Positions 25,100 through 33,729 of a DNA stretch of 64,000 nucleotides are shown piece after piece. The position numbers and the translations under genes were made by a program. Every line of letters begins with the position of its first letter. Positions within the stretch are counted from its first letter, which is position 1. Source of the DNA: JAFTYO01 sp045611785 (lineage in GTDB: Bacteria > Pseudomonadota > Alphaproteobacteria > RF32 > CAG-239); the NCBI GenBank assembly GCA_045611785.1, contig JAZKXV010000011.1, positions 1 to 64,000 of the forward strand. The letters are read 5' to 3'. The notes under the pieces are model-generated. The model ran no database searches. It worked only from the letters and a program-made list of their open reading frames with translations, and was not told where the DNA came from.

Positions 25100-27907
25100 A
25101 TGAGCGGCATCATCAAAACAAGGCGCTTTCTCCCTTTAATGATTACGCAATTTTTAGGGGCGCTAAACGATAACCTATTTAAAAATGCATTATTAACTTT
25201 AGTAACATTAAAAATGGCAGAGCAATCTGATATATTATCCAACGTTATTGCTGGCCTTTTTATTTTACCTTTTTTCTTATTTTCTGCATGGGCAGGAGAA
25301 TTTGCTGATAAATTTTCTAGAGATAAAATTGCTCGCAATTTAAAACTTGTTGAAATAGTTTTAATATCAGGCGTGGCCTTTGCTTATTATACATCAAGTC
25401 TTAACACTTTAATTGTTTTAATAGCTTTAATGGGTGCTCAATCGGCATTTTTCGGACCTGTTAAATATGCTCTTTTGCCGCAACAATTACAACAAGATGA
25501 ACTTATTGAAGGCAACGCATATATTGAAGCTACAACCTATATTGCTATTTTAGGCGGGCTTATTGCAGGAACATTACTTCCGATTGAAACTAGCATTATA
25601 ACCTTAATTGCATTAGCTGTTATAGGATATTTTTCAGCTTGTAAAATTTTACCGGCTCCGGCCCCAAGACCTGAACTAAAAATAAATAAAAACTTATTTA
25701 CTTCTATGAAGCTCAATTTTAAGTTTTTATGCAAACACAAATATATTTTACAAAGCATCTTAGGTGCCAGCTGGTTTTGGACAATAGGTGCTTTGGTTGC
25801 TGTACAAATATATCCGTTATGCGGAAAAATTCTTAATGCCGATAAAGGAACCATTACATTCTTTTTAATATTATTTTCTCTAGGTGTTGCCTTTGGTTCA
25901 TATGTATGTAATCGCATTCTTAAAGGCGAAATCAATATGACATATGTGCCTCTAAGCGCACTTGGTATGGCAGTATGCTTATTTTCTTTATGGCTACTAA
26001 GCTCAGATTATCCTACAGCTAAAAAGATTATGAGTTTTACTGTTTTTTTAACAGCTCCTCATTCTATCGGCTTATCTTGCAGCTTATTTATGTTAGCATT
26101 TTTTGGCGGATTATACATTATTCCTCTAAATGCATTTATGCAAAACAGAGCTCCTAAAGCTTATACTGCATCAGTTATTGCCGGCAACAACATCATAAAT
26201 TCTTTAGGGATGGTCGGCTCTGCTATTTTTGCAATTGTTTTATTTAAATTTGGCGTATCATTACCGCAACTATTTATGATAATGGGTATTATATCATTAG
26301 TTGTTGCTTTATACATATGCTCATTGTTGCCTGACACACTAACCCGCTCAATTTTACAAACTATATTGAGACTTATGTTCAGGACAAACATCACCGGTTA
26401 TAAAAACTTTAAAAAAGCCGGCTCAAAAGTCTTAATTATTGCAAACCATACTTCATTATGGGACGGAGTTTTAATGGCAGCTTTCATGCCTGAAAGAATA
26501 ACTTTTGCCATAACATCTGCTTGGACCGGAAAATGGTTTATGCCAATTATCAGACTATTGGTAGATTTTTATCCTCTTGATCCCAATAACCCTCTTTCTA
26601 TACGTAACCTTATTGAAGAAATTAAAAAAGGGCGTAAGGTTATGGTATTTCCTGAAGGACGCATTTCTCTTACCGGCAAAATAATGCAAATTTTTGATGG
26701 CGCAGCTATGATTGCAGCAAAGGCCGGCGCAAAACTGTTACCTGTTAGAATAAATGGAGCACAATATTCAACACTTTCTTATGTTCAAGACAAATTTTAT
26801 ACCAAAAAATTTCCTAAAATTGACATTCATATTTTGCCATCATGTACTTTTGAAGTGCCACTTAATAAGAGCTCAAGAACATTAGCATCAAAGCAATTAT
26901 ATGAACTCATGGTCAATATGGCGATTAATACCACAAGCACAAATCAAACTTTGTTTGAAGCCCTAATTGAAAGTTCAAAAAACAACAATAAAAAACACAT
27001 AATTGCAACTGACATTTTTGGTCATAATATTTCATATGCTAATTTAATCAAAAAATCTGTTAAATATGGCCAAGCAATACAAAAGCTTCTTGGCGATAAA
27101 AAAATAATAGGTATATGTATGCCTGCAGGACTTAATTTTTTAATCAGTTTTTGGTCATTACAATATTTAGGTAAAACTGCCGTTATTTTATCAGAAGAAA
27201 AAATCAATGAACAAATAAACAAATCAAAAACAGAGATAGTGTTATGCGCTAAAGATTTTGATAATTTAGAGTGCCCTAGCATTAATGTTTCCAACATTAA
27301 ACCGGTTAAATTTGCTCGAAGACGAGCATATCCTGTAAATGAAAATTGTGTTGTTTTATTTAAGGGTGAAAACATATTAAAATATAACTCTCAGCAAATA
27401 TTAAAATCATACCAAGAGCTAAACTGCGTCTTGCCATTTAACACTAAAGATGTCGCTCTAAATACATTAAGTTCTGATATGGCGGATAACTTTATATTAG
27501 GTTTTATTTTACCTATTTTAAGTGGTGTAAAAACTTGTTTTATTTCAAACATCAGTGCAAAAATTATCAATAGAATATGTTATGATTTAGCTGCCAGTGT
27601 TGTTTTTGCAGACGCCAAAACTTATAACGAATGCGCAAAACAGGCCACATCTTTTGACTTTTTCAATATTAGGTTAGCATTTAGTATTGGAGAAAAAATA
27701 AGCGTTGACATGTTAGATTTTTGGTTAAAAAATTTCAATGTTCGCATATTGGAAAGTTATATACCTCAAGACAGTATTTTTATCAGAACAATAAATACGC
27801 CTTTGTATTATAAATTTAATTCTCTCGGGGTAAAATTGTTTAATAAAAATCTAAAAATTGATGATTTAACTTTTGATGATGATGGTTTTGCTTATACAAT
27901 CAAATAG
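25100..27907 (+). CDS. LplT-like transporter / PlsC acyltransferase / degenerate acyl-ACP synthetase fusion
   Basis: A 935-residue protein. Residues ~1-420 are a major facilitator transporter like LplT, which flips lysophospholipids inward. Residues ~430-610 are a PlsC-type acyltransferase with the NHTSLWD motif (His450, Asp455) and FPEGRIS. The remaining ~320 residues correspond to the AMP-binding acyl-ACP synthetase of Aas, but I find no TSGTTGxPK-type ATP loop, and the region is shorter than in full LplT-Aas fusions, so this part may be inactive. The predicted job is reacylation of lysophospholipids at the inner membrane. AAGGA precedes the ATG. Confidence 0.85.
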   Translation: MSGIIKTRRFLPLMITQFLGALNDNLFKNALLTLVTLKMAEQSDILSNVIAGLFILPFFLFSAWAGEFADKFSRDKIARNLKLVEIVLISGVAFAYYTSSLNTLIVLIALMGAQSAFFGPVKYALLPQQLQQDELIEGNAYIEATTYIAILGGLIAGTLLPIETSIITLIALAVIGYFSACKILPAPAPRPELKINKNLFTSMKLNFKFLCKHKYILQSILGASWFWTIGALVAVQIYPLCGKILNADKGTITFFLILFSLGVAFGSYVCNRILKGEINMTYVPLSALGMAVCLFSLWLLSSDYPTAKKIMSFTVFLTAPHSIGLSCSLFMLAFFGGLYIIPLNAFMQNRAPKAYTASVIAGNNIINSLGMVGSAIFAIVLFKFGVSLPQLFMIMGIISLVVALYICSLLPDTLTRSILQTILRLMFRTNITGYKNFKKAGSKVLIIANHTSLWDGVLMAAFMPERITFAITSAWTGKWFMPIIRLLVDFYPLDPNNPLSIRNLIEEIKKGRKVMVFPEGRISLTGKIMQIFDGAAMIAAKAGAKLLPVRINGAQYSTLSYVQDKFYTKKFPKIDIHILPSCTFEVPLNKSSRTLASKQLYELMVNMAINTTSTNQTLFEALIESSKNNNKKHIIATDIFGHNISYANLIKKSVKYGQAIQKLLGDKKIIGICMPAGLNFLISFWSLQYLGKTAVILSEEKINEQINKSKTEIVLCAKDFDNLECPSINVSNIKPVKFARRRAYPVNENCVVLFKGENILKYNSQQILKSYQELNCVLPFNTKDVALNTLSSDMADNFILGFILPILSGVKTCFISNISAKIINRICYDLAASVVFADAKTYNECAKQATSFDFFNIRLAFSIGEKISVDMLDFWLKNFNVRILESYIPQDSIFIRTINTPLYYKFNSLGVKLFNKNLKIDDLTFDDDGFAYTIK

Positions 27908-27943
27908 AAAAGCTTATTATCGATAAGATTTTAAAACACAATA

Positions 27944-27972
27944 TTGACAAATTGATAAAAATCTCGTACTAT
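27944..27972 (+). promoter_or_regulatory. Predicted sigma-70 promoter for the 27999 lipoprotein
   Basis: TTGACA (27944-27949), 17-base spacer and TACTAT (27967-27972), about 27 bases before the chosen ATG. The -35 region shares the string ATTGACAAATTG with the one at 38289. Confidence 0.65.
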
Positions 27973-27998
27973 TTTTGATAACAAACAATTATCATGGT

Positions 27999-28610
27999 AT
28001 GAAAAAAATATTCTATCTTATTCTGTGCTTAGCTTTCATTTCATGCGAGAAAGAAAGCTTTGATCCTGACCAAGGCGGTTATATCAATTTTGTGACAACA
28101 ACCATTGAATCAGGATATGAGGTCGAAGAAAACAACATTAACAGTTGGATTCTTATCGACGGTGTAACCTACAATGCTACATGCTCAAACATTGAAGCAA
28201 TTGAACCTGTCATGTCTAATGAACTGGCTTTTATTGATTTATCTTCATGGATATCTATGTTATGTATCAGCTCTCGTGAAGCTGTTGAAATTTTAGAAGA
28301 GAGAACTGTTGAAAACATAACTTACCGAAAATATAAAATGGGTTTTCCTGTAAGTTATAATGGTCACAATACATACATATATTTCATTGAAGAAAGGGCG
28401 TTCTTAACCATAGCAGATAAAAGCTATACGTTCCCAAGCCCAACTGTTGATGCAAACGTAGCGTATAACAAAGAAACCCGCAAAAGTGATATGCAATTAA
28501 ACGGCAAAAACTATGCGTGTTATTTAGTGGAAATTGCCCTTGATATCAGTTGCGCCGAAAAGAAAATCTTAGGCTCAACTTCTTTCTTGGCGTTAGATGA
28601 AAAAGAGTAA
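27999..28610 (+). CDS. Putative lipoprotein, unknown function
   Basis: A 203-residue protein with an N-terminal lipoprotein-like signal (KKIFYLILCLAFISC, lipid cysteine at residue 16). The mature part is acidic and looks beta-rich (NNINSWILIDGVTYNATC, ITYRKYKMGFPVSYNG). ATG at 27999 is preferred to one 24 bases upstream because it starts the signal peptide immediately. No Shine-Dalgarno is visible. The lipobox lacks the usual leucine at -3 and looks more like the relaxed type of Bacteroidota, a possible sign of transfer. Function unknown. Confidence 0.6.
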   Translation: MKKIFYLILCLAFISCEKESFDPDQGGYINFVTTTIESGYEVEENNINSWILIDGVTYNATCSNIEAIEPVMSNELAFIDLSSWISMLCISSREAVEILEERTVENITYRKYKMGFPVSYNGHNTYIYFIEERAFLTIADKSYTFPSPTVDANVAYNKETRKSDMQLNGKNYACYLVEIALDISCAEKKILGSTSFLALDEKE

Positions 28611-28620
28611 CCTTATTAAA

Positions 28621-28650
28621 CAAAAAACTCCTCAAAAGAGGAGTTTTTTG
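28621..28650 (+). terminator. Terminator after the putative lipoprotein
   Basis: A 13-bp perfect stem (CAAAAAACTCCTC and its complement) with an AAAA loop; usable from both sides. Confidence 0.85.
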
Positions 28651-28664
28651 TTAATCTTAAAAGA

Positions 28665-29099
28665 TTATACTGGTTCTGAACCACAGCAACTACAAATATC
28701 CGATATGCATTCATTATACCCACTATCAAGGTCTTCAGTACTACAACCAGGTAATCCATAATCTCCTTCTTCTGCATTATTGCAATTATATGAAACTAAT
28801 TCACTGCAATATTCAAAACAACTATCATAATCATAGTAGCTATAATATTATCCATAGAAGTAATCACCACCTTGACAGATACATTCCTCTGACTATTCTT
28901 CTTTTATCTTTTCAACCCAACAACCTCTATCTTCATTCCACATACATTCATTATAATATGACAAACATAGAGATTCATCTTCATGACAGTCTTCTTCATA
29001 ATATTCACATTTGAACAAGAAGTCATTTCTAAAAAATGAAAATGCGAATTCTTCACATTCTTGCAAAACGCGTATATATTTTATGTAATAATTATACAA
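28665..29099 (-). pseudogene. Decayed paralogue of the cysteine-rich secreted protein
   Basis: One continuous frame on the minus strand encodes about 140 residues rich in Cys, Tyr, Asp and Glu (for example CEYYEEDCHEDESLCLSYYNEC and later NECISDICSCCGSEPV), interrupted by in-frame TAG (28895-28893) and TAA (28850-28848) before the final TAA at 28667-28665. The upstream region (29065-29119) is a copy of the promoter region of the intact gene at 29213-30616, but a 4-base loss shortens the -35/-10 spacing to 12 and the signal peptide region is missing. These defects together mark a pseudogene. Confidence 0.7.
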
Positions 29100-29119
29100 T
29101 AATTAATTTTGCAATAAAA
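29065..29119 (-). repeat. Duplicated promoter region, degenerate copy
   Basis: About 55 bases nearly identical to 30635-30694, starting AAAACGCGTATATATTTTAT on the plus strand. The main difference is a missing TTAA/TAAT-type 4-base unit between the -10 and -35 elements. Confidence 0.75.
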
Positions 29120-29140
29120 ACTATAACCCTATATTAATAC

Positions 29141-29170
29141 TAAAAGCCCCAGATAAAACTGAGGCTTTTA
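29141..29170 (-). terminator. Terminator of the cysteine-rich protein gene
   Basis: TAAAAGCC/GGCTTTTA and CAG/CTG form an 11-bp stem with one internal mismatch and a 6-base loop. Confidence 0.65.
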
Positions 29171-29212
29171 TTCTAAAGTTGTTTGTTACTTACAAATATT
29201 TAACACTTAACT

Positions 29213-30616
29213 TTAATTAGCTGTTTTATTTGGTCCATAACTTGTATCACAATTATCATAGCACCCTAAGCAATCATAATACACACCATCTCCACAACTA
29301 GCATCTCCACAGGTTGTACATTCCCAAGAATTTGCGCATTTGCTTTGACAGTCTAAATATTGTTTATACCTATCAACATCCCAATATTTAGCACCTTTTC
29401 TTAAACAACAATTATTATTGCTATCAGCACAATAATAGTCATCATCTTCAACAGCTCCTTCAACTAATACATAATCTGAAGGACATTCCCAAGAACCAAT
29501 AACACTCACAACGCCTTTATTTGTTTCGTTACGAATCATACACTCTTTTTTATAAGTTATAGCATTACTAGGTATATCATCTTCTGTATAATAACCATCG
29601 ACGTCACAATACTGAATATTAATTGGACAATTCCATCCATACCAATCTGTTTCTGGATATTGACAATAAAAATCGCTATCTGTTGGATCACACTCTTCTA
29701 TGCAACCTATAGGAACAAGACATCCTATTTTAGAGTCATAACTACAAGAAAGACCTTTATCAGTACACTCTGATGTATCTTCAAAAATACATTCACAGAC
29801 GTTAGTTGTCTCATCATACACCATCTTCCATTCTGGACAAGTTTGTACATCTTCCACGCATTTACCATCTACCATGGTAAATCCTGATTTACAACCATCT
29901 ACTTCTAAACATACTCCTGTTTTAAATGTTGAATTAGGATAATCTTGATATAAAGCATCTGTTGTATAATATTTACAACAAACCTGACAAGTAAGTGTAG
30001 ATCCTGATGGTGTTGTAACTGTTTCAACGCTTGCATGTGGTTCTTGATATTTCTCAAAGCAACTATCAGCATAAACCGTCCATTCTGAACCGGTAGAAAC
30101 ACCTTCACAAGTTTCCGGATCAGCATCCGGCTCAGTAACGTCTTCAGCAGGAGATCCAGCTACATTACAAAGAGAAAATCTATCATCTGTAGGGCACTTT
30201 ACGATATCAATACACCAGGAAGATTTATCAGCGTCAGTAAAGCCTAACTCCGCACAATCAAAAATTTTAAGGTTTACACCATCGCATAATGTCAAACTTT
30301 CATCTGCCGGACATTTTATTATTTTATCTGGAGCACACCAAGATGTTTTATCTGTAGCTGTAAAACCGACCTTAGCACAATCTACACTGGAACCGGAACT
30401 GGTTAAAACACATCTTTTATATTCGGAATTAAACGGACATCTCACATACTGCACACAACCACTAACATTGGAGGCAGAATATCCTAGCGTAATACAATCA
30501 CCGGCTGTGTCTTTATTATTTACACAGCTATTGTCCCCTCCATAATCGTTTATACAGGTTATGCTATATGCTGGCATAGACACTACCATAAAACATATAA
30601 ATAGAAACTTTCTCAT
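29213..30616 (-). CDS. Secreted cysteine-rich repeat protein
   Basis: A 467-residue exported protein with a clear signal peptide (MRKFLFICFMVVSMPAYS, cut before ITC) and about 46 cysteines in the mature part. Three repeats of ~32 residues occupy the first 160 residues, with the pattern DC-x-x-LGF-x-x-x-DKSSWC-(x)n-KCP-x-D-(x)n-LC; the remainder continues with irregular cysteine pairs. GGAG lies before the ATG at 30616; an ATG four codons upstream lies too close to it. The cysteines suggest a disulfide-stabilised surface or secreted protein. No family is recognised. A partial, broken paralogue lies just downstream. Confidence 0.75.
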   Translation of the reverse strand: MRKFLFICFMVVSMPAYSITCINDYGGDNSCVNNKDTAGDCITLGYSASNVSGCVQYVRCPFNSEYKRCVLTSSGSSVDCAKVGFTATDKTSWCAPDKIIKCPADESLTLCDGVNLKIFDCAELGFTDADKSSWCIDIVKCPTDDRFSLCNVAGSPAEDVTEPDADPETCEGVSTGSEWTVYADSCFEKYQEPHASVETVTTPSGSTLTCQVCCKYYTTDALYQDYPNSTFKTGVCLEVDGCKSGFTMVDGKCVEDVQTCPEWKMVYDETTNVCECIFEDTSECTDKGLSCSYDSKIGCLVPIGCIEECDPTDSDFYCQYPETDWYGWNCPINIQYCDVDGYYTEDDIPSNAITYKKECMIRNETNKGVVSVIGSWECPSDYVLVEGAVEDDDYYCADSNNNCCLRKGAKYWDVDRYKQYLDCQSKCANSWECTTCGDASCGDGVYYDCLGCYDNCDTSYGPNKTAN

Positions 30617-30634
30617 AGCAAACTCCATAAAAAT

Positions 30635-30694
30635 AAAACGCGTATATATTTTATGTAATTATTATACACTAATTAATTAATTTTGCAAATAAAA
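30635..30694 (-). repeat. Duplicated promoter region, intact copy
   Basis: The counterpart of 29065-29119, located directly upstream of the intact cysteine-rich gene. Confidence 0.75.
30661..30688 (-). promoter_or_regulatory. Predicted promoter of the cysteine-rich protein gene
   Basis: On the minus strand TTGCAA (30688-30683), a 16-base spacer and a perfect TATAAT (30666-30661). Confidence 0.6.
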
Positions 30695-30752
30695 TCTTGC
30701 ATATAAATACTTATTATTTTAAAATTGTACCATATAAAAAGAAAGGAAAAAT

Positions 30753-31538
30753 ATGAAAATTGTATATTGTGGTGATATTGTAGGCAGATCAGGCCGTGAT
30801 GTTTTATTAAAAAACATTACAACATTAAAAAACTCATATTCTCCGGATGCTTTAATCGTTAACGTTGAAAACGCCGCTCATGGTTTTGGTGTAACCCCTG
30901 GCATTTGTCGCGAATTTTTCGCTCAAGGTGTTGATGCTGTTACAACAGGAAACCATGTATACGATCAAAGAGAAATTATTCCTTTTTTAGATGATTGTAA
31001 AAAAATCATTCGTCCGCTTAATTTTCCGGAAGGAAATGTTGGTCAAGGTTCTTGCGAAATAGAGCTAGCAAACGGCAAAAAACTTTTAGTTGCACAAGTT
31101 ATGGGAAGAGCCTTTATGGACGCGGTTGATTGTCCTGTCCAAGCTTTGGAAAAATTATTAAAAAAATACATTTTAGGCGGAAATATTTCTGCTATATTGG
31201 TTGATATTCACGCAGAAGCCACTGCAGAAAAATTAGCCTTTGCTCATCTTTTTGACGGCAAAGTATCAATTATTGCCGGAACTCACACTCATGTACCAAC
31301 TGCTGATGCCAGAATTTTTAACAAAGGCACTGCATATATAACAGATGTCGGTATGTGTGGAGATTATAACTCTGTTTTGGGTTTTGAACCTGACGCATCA
31401 ATCAGACGGTTATGTAAAAAATTTCCTACAGAAAGACTTATACCTGCCAAAGGAAACGGAACACTTTACGGTATATTTGTTGAAACAGATGATAAAACCG
31501 GTTTAGCACAAAAAATAGAGCAAATTGTTTTAAAATAA
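30753..31538 (+). CDS. ymdB: YmdB-family metallophosphoesterase (TIGR00282)
   Basis: A 261-residue dinuclear metallophosphoesterase of the YmdB family, known in Bacillus as a 2',3'-cyclic nucleotide phosphodiesterase acting in RNA processing or signalling. Conserved blocks are GDIVGRSGRD, NVENAAHGFG, TTGNHVYDQRE, VDIHAEATAEK and GTHTHVPTADARI. GAAAGGAA lies before the ATG. Its stop codon is followed after one base by the end of the convergent thioredoxin-like gene. Confidence 0.9.
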   Translation: MKIVYCGDIVGRSGRDVLLKNITTLKNSYSPDALIVNVENAAHGFGVTPGICREFFAQGVDAVTTGNHVYDQREIIPFLDDCKKIIRPLNFPEGNVGQGSCEIELANGKKLLVAQVMGRAFMDAVDCPVQALEKLLKKYILGGNISAILVDIHAEATAEKLAFAHLFDGKVSIIAGTHTHVPTADARIFNKGTAYITDVGMCGDYNSVLGFEPDASIRRLCKKFPTERLIPAKGNGTLYGIFVETDDKTGLAQKIEQIVLK

Positions 31539-31539
31539 T

Positions 31540-32073
31540 TTATTCTAACTGATCTTTTAGCTTTTTAATAAACTTAATAACCTTATCTTGATTCCAAGAT
31601 TCGCTTCCTTTAAGGCGACCAGCTTCTCTCCCTTGTTTATTGATAATAACCGTATGAGGGGTTGTAAAAATTCCGAAATCTGCTGAAAGTTTATCTTTTT
31701 GCTCAACATAAAATTCTAAATCAGGAGCTCCAAATCTTTTTAAAAATTGTCTTTGCTCAGACATATCAAACCACTCACTTTGAGGAGAAATAAGAATTAA
31801 TCTGATTCCCTGATTTTTTACTTCATTATGAAATTTGTTCAAACCTCTAAGCTCTTTAATACAAGGGCCACAATCTCTGGACCAGAAATGAGCCAAAACA
31901 AATTCCCCTTTAAAGTCCGACAACTGAAATGTTTGCCCCGTTTGCGAAATTATTTTGCTTTCAGGCAAAGTTCTTGTTACTTCAAAAATATTTACTCCTG
32001 AGTTTGCAACACGCACCATTAAGAGCATGCTCAACATCAAAAAACTTGAAAACAAAATAAGTTTTACTTTCAC
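31540..32073 (-). CDS. TlpA/ResA-like thioredoxin-fold protein
   Basis: A 177-residue membrane-anchored, probably periplasmic protein with an N-terminal hydrophobic helix (LILFSSFLMLSMLLMV) and a thioredoxin fold. The redox site is Cys68-Gly-Pro-Cys71 in FWSRDCGPCIKEL, and the cis-proline loop is TTPHT. Such proteins reduce disulfides for cytochrome c maturation or other periplasmic substrates; the specific partner is not visible here. The cysteine-rich exported proteins nearby would be plausible but unproven substrates. Confidence 0.88.
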   Translation of the reverse strand: MKVKLILFSSFLMLSMLLMVRVANSGVNIFEVTRTLPESKIISQTGQTFQLSDFKGEFVLAHFWSRDCGPCIKELRGLNKFHNEVKNQGIRLILISPQSEWFDMSEQRQFLKRFGAPDLEFYVEQKDKLSADFGIFTTPHTVIINKQGREAGRLKGSESWNQDKVIKFIKKLKDQLE

Positions 32074-32160
32074 CTGTTAAAATCCTCAAATTTACTTTGT
32101 ATTTAAAAACGTTTTTAAATATAATCATCTCAATCTTATATACAATAAAAAGGTTAAAAA

Positions 32161-32295
32161 ATGAAATATATTACAAAATTTTTTGTGTATTTAATGTTAT
32201 GTGCTTGTATTACAAGCATTGTTTCTTGTGGCAAAATGTCTGACCCTAAACCTATTGCAGGTTCAGGCTATCCTCATACATACCCGAAATATTAA
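32161..32295 (+). CDS. Small lipoprotein, LptM-like
   Basis: A 44-residue lipoprotein below usual length cutoffs. The signal ends in the lipobox IVSC (lipid cysteine at residue 23), followed by CGKMSDPKPIAGSGYPHTYP, which resembles the short alphaproteobacterial lipoproteins with CGxKG-x-P...YPRTYP ends that are related to LptM. LptM aids maturation of the LptDE translocon; whether this one does is inference. AAGG lies before the ATG. It starts the plus-strand run leading to the VWA/PP2C/kinase triad, 11 bases ahead of it. Confidence 0.75.
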   Translation: MKYITKFFVYLMLCACITSIVSCGKMSDPKPIAGSGYPHTYPKY

Positions 32296-32306
32296 AAGGA
32301 TTTCCT

Positions 32307-32996
32307 ATGGAAAACAAAAACAAATTAACAGATGATATAATCCCTTATGTAGAATTTGCTGATAACGCAAATGAGCGTACACCTTGCGTTTTAGTGTTAG
32401 ATTGCTCCGGTTCAATGCGTGGAGAACCTATTAATCAGTTAAATGCAGGATTAAGCGCTTTAGAAAAAGAACTAAAAGAAGATATTGACGCAAGCTCACG
32501 TGTTCAAATTCTCATAATAAAAGCATTCGGCAAAGATGAAGCCGTAATAAGTTCTGATTGGGTTGATGCCATGAACTTTACAGCACCAACAATGGAAGCT
32601 TCTGGCTTAACTCCCTTAGGTAAAGCTATGGAACTAGCTTTAGAAAAAATAGAAAATCAAAAAAATTTATATGATAGCTGTGGCGTTACCTCAAAAAGGC
32701 CTTGGATCTTTTTAATAAGCGACGGTGAACCTACCGACTATGGTTGGGAACAAGCCGCTAAAAAATGCTGCATTGCTCAAGAAAAGAAAAAAGTAATTAT
32801 TCATGCTGTCGGAACGCAGGGCGCAAATTTAGAAAAATTAGCAAAATTTTCTTTAAATTCACCTAAACGCTTAACTGGATTGAAATTTACAGAATTTTTC
32901 TTATGGTTAAGTCGCAGTGTTTCATGCGTTTCAAAAGCAGCACCTAATGCTGATGAACTTTTAAGGGATATTGAAGCTTGGAATGAAAAAGAGTAA
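32307..32996 (+). CDS. TerY-like von Willebrand A domain protein
   Basis: A 229-residue single VWA domain. The metal-ion-dependent adhesion site is complete: Asp32-x-Ser34-x-Ser36 (DCSGSMRGE), Thr102 (GLTPLG) and Asp139 (ISDGEPTD). It resembles TerY, which occurs together with a PP2C phosphatase and a kinase in the TerY-P triad. AAAGGA lies before the ATG. The downstream phosphatase starts inside its last codons, so the genes are translationally coupled. It probably serves as the metal-dependent binding or scaffold partner of the kinase and phosphatase. Confidence 0.88.
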   Translation: MENKNKLTDDIIPYVEFADNANERTPCVLVLDCSGSMRGEPINQLNAGLSALEKELKEDIDASSRVQILIIKAFGKDEAVISSDWVDAMNFTAPTMEASGLTPLGKAMELALEKIENQKNLYDSCGVTSKRPWIFLISDGEPTDYGWEQAAKKCCIAQEKKKVIIHAVGTQGANLEKLAKFSLNSPKRLTGLKFTEFFLWLSRSVSCVSKAAPNADELLRDIEAWNEKE

Positions 32997-33729
32997 TAAA
33001 GATATACAGGTTTTAGCTTCAACGGTTATCGGAGCTTATCATAAAGCCAGAAATTTGCCTTGCCAAGATTGTTATAAACATCTTCAAAAAAAGGATAAAA
33101 TTGTGGCTGTGGTATCAGATGGTGCCGGCTCTGCAAAATATGGCAAAATCGGGGCTAAAATCATATGCGAAACTCTTTGTGATATTTTAATATCCGCCTC
33201 AATGACCAATATCAAACAAAAAATTATTGACGCAATTACCGTTGCTCGTGAAAAGCTCATTTTGCATCGACTAAACAAAACTAAAAATGAAAACAGCATT
33301 ATTAATTTTGCCGCAACTGTTGTCGGTGTATTTTACTACAAAAACAAAGGCATTTGTTTTCATATTGGTGATGGCGCTTGTATAGCTTTTCTTAAAAACA
33401 ATGAGCACATTATTTCTCAGCCCGAAAACGGAATTTTTTCTTGCGAAACATATTTTTATACTATGGACGATTGGAAAGACAGCTTACGTTTTACAACATT
33501 TGAAAAAGCTAAAAACATTATTCTTATGACAGATGGCGTAACAGGATTTGCCTTCAAAAATGATTTTGATGATATCGAAACGCGTTTCTTAAAACCTATC
33601 AATAATTTTTTGCAAAATGAACCTGACCGCAAAAAAGCCATCAGAGCATTAAACAATACTTTATCAAATCCTATTGCTACAAAATTGAACCCTGATGATA
33701 AAACGTTTTTATGGGTGGATATAAAATGA
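32983..33729 (+). CDS. PP2C-type protein phosphatase of the VWA/kinase triad
   Basis: A 248-residue PPM phosphatase that removes phosphate from Ser/Thr. Metal-binding motifs are SDGAGSAKYG (Asp46, Gly47), HIGDGAC (Asp130) and MTDGVTGF (Asp184). It is a compact form without extra domains. ATG at 32983 is used, overlapping the VWA gene by 14 bases; a TTG 12 bases earlier is the alternative. Its TGA stop overlaps the kinase ATG (ATGA). The tight overlaps imply fixed stoichiometry of the three proteins. Confidence 0.88.
   Translation: MKKSNKDIQVLASTVIGAYHKARNLPCQDCYKHLQKKDKIVAVVSDGAGSAKYGKIGAKIICETLCDILISASMTNIKQKIIDAITVAREKLILHRLNKTKNENSIINFAATVVGVFYYKNKGICFHIGDGACIAFLKNNEHIISQPENGIFSCETYFYTMDDWKDSLRFTTFEKAKNIILMTDGVTGFAFKNDFDDIETRFLKPINNFLQNEPDRKKAIRALNNTLSNPIATKLNPDDKTFLWVDIK

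Noticed and set aside
28790..29014. 74-residue plus-strand frame rich in His and Asn
   Set aside because: It is the complement of the cysteine-rich pseudogene; composition and lack of a ribosome binding site argue against it.
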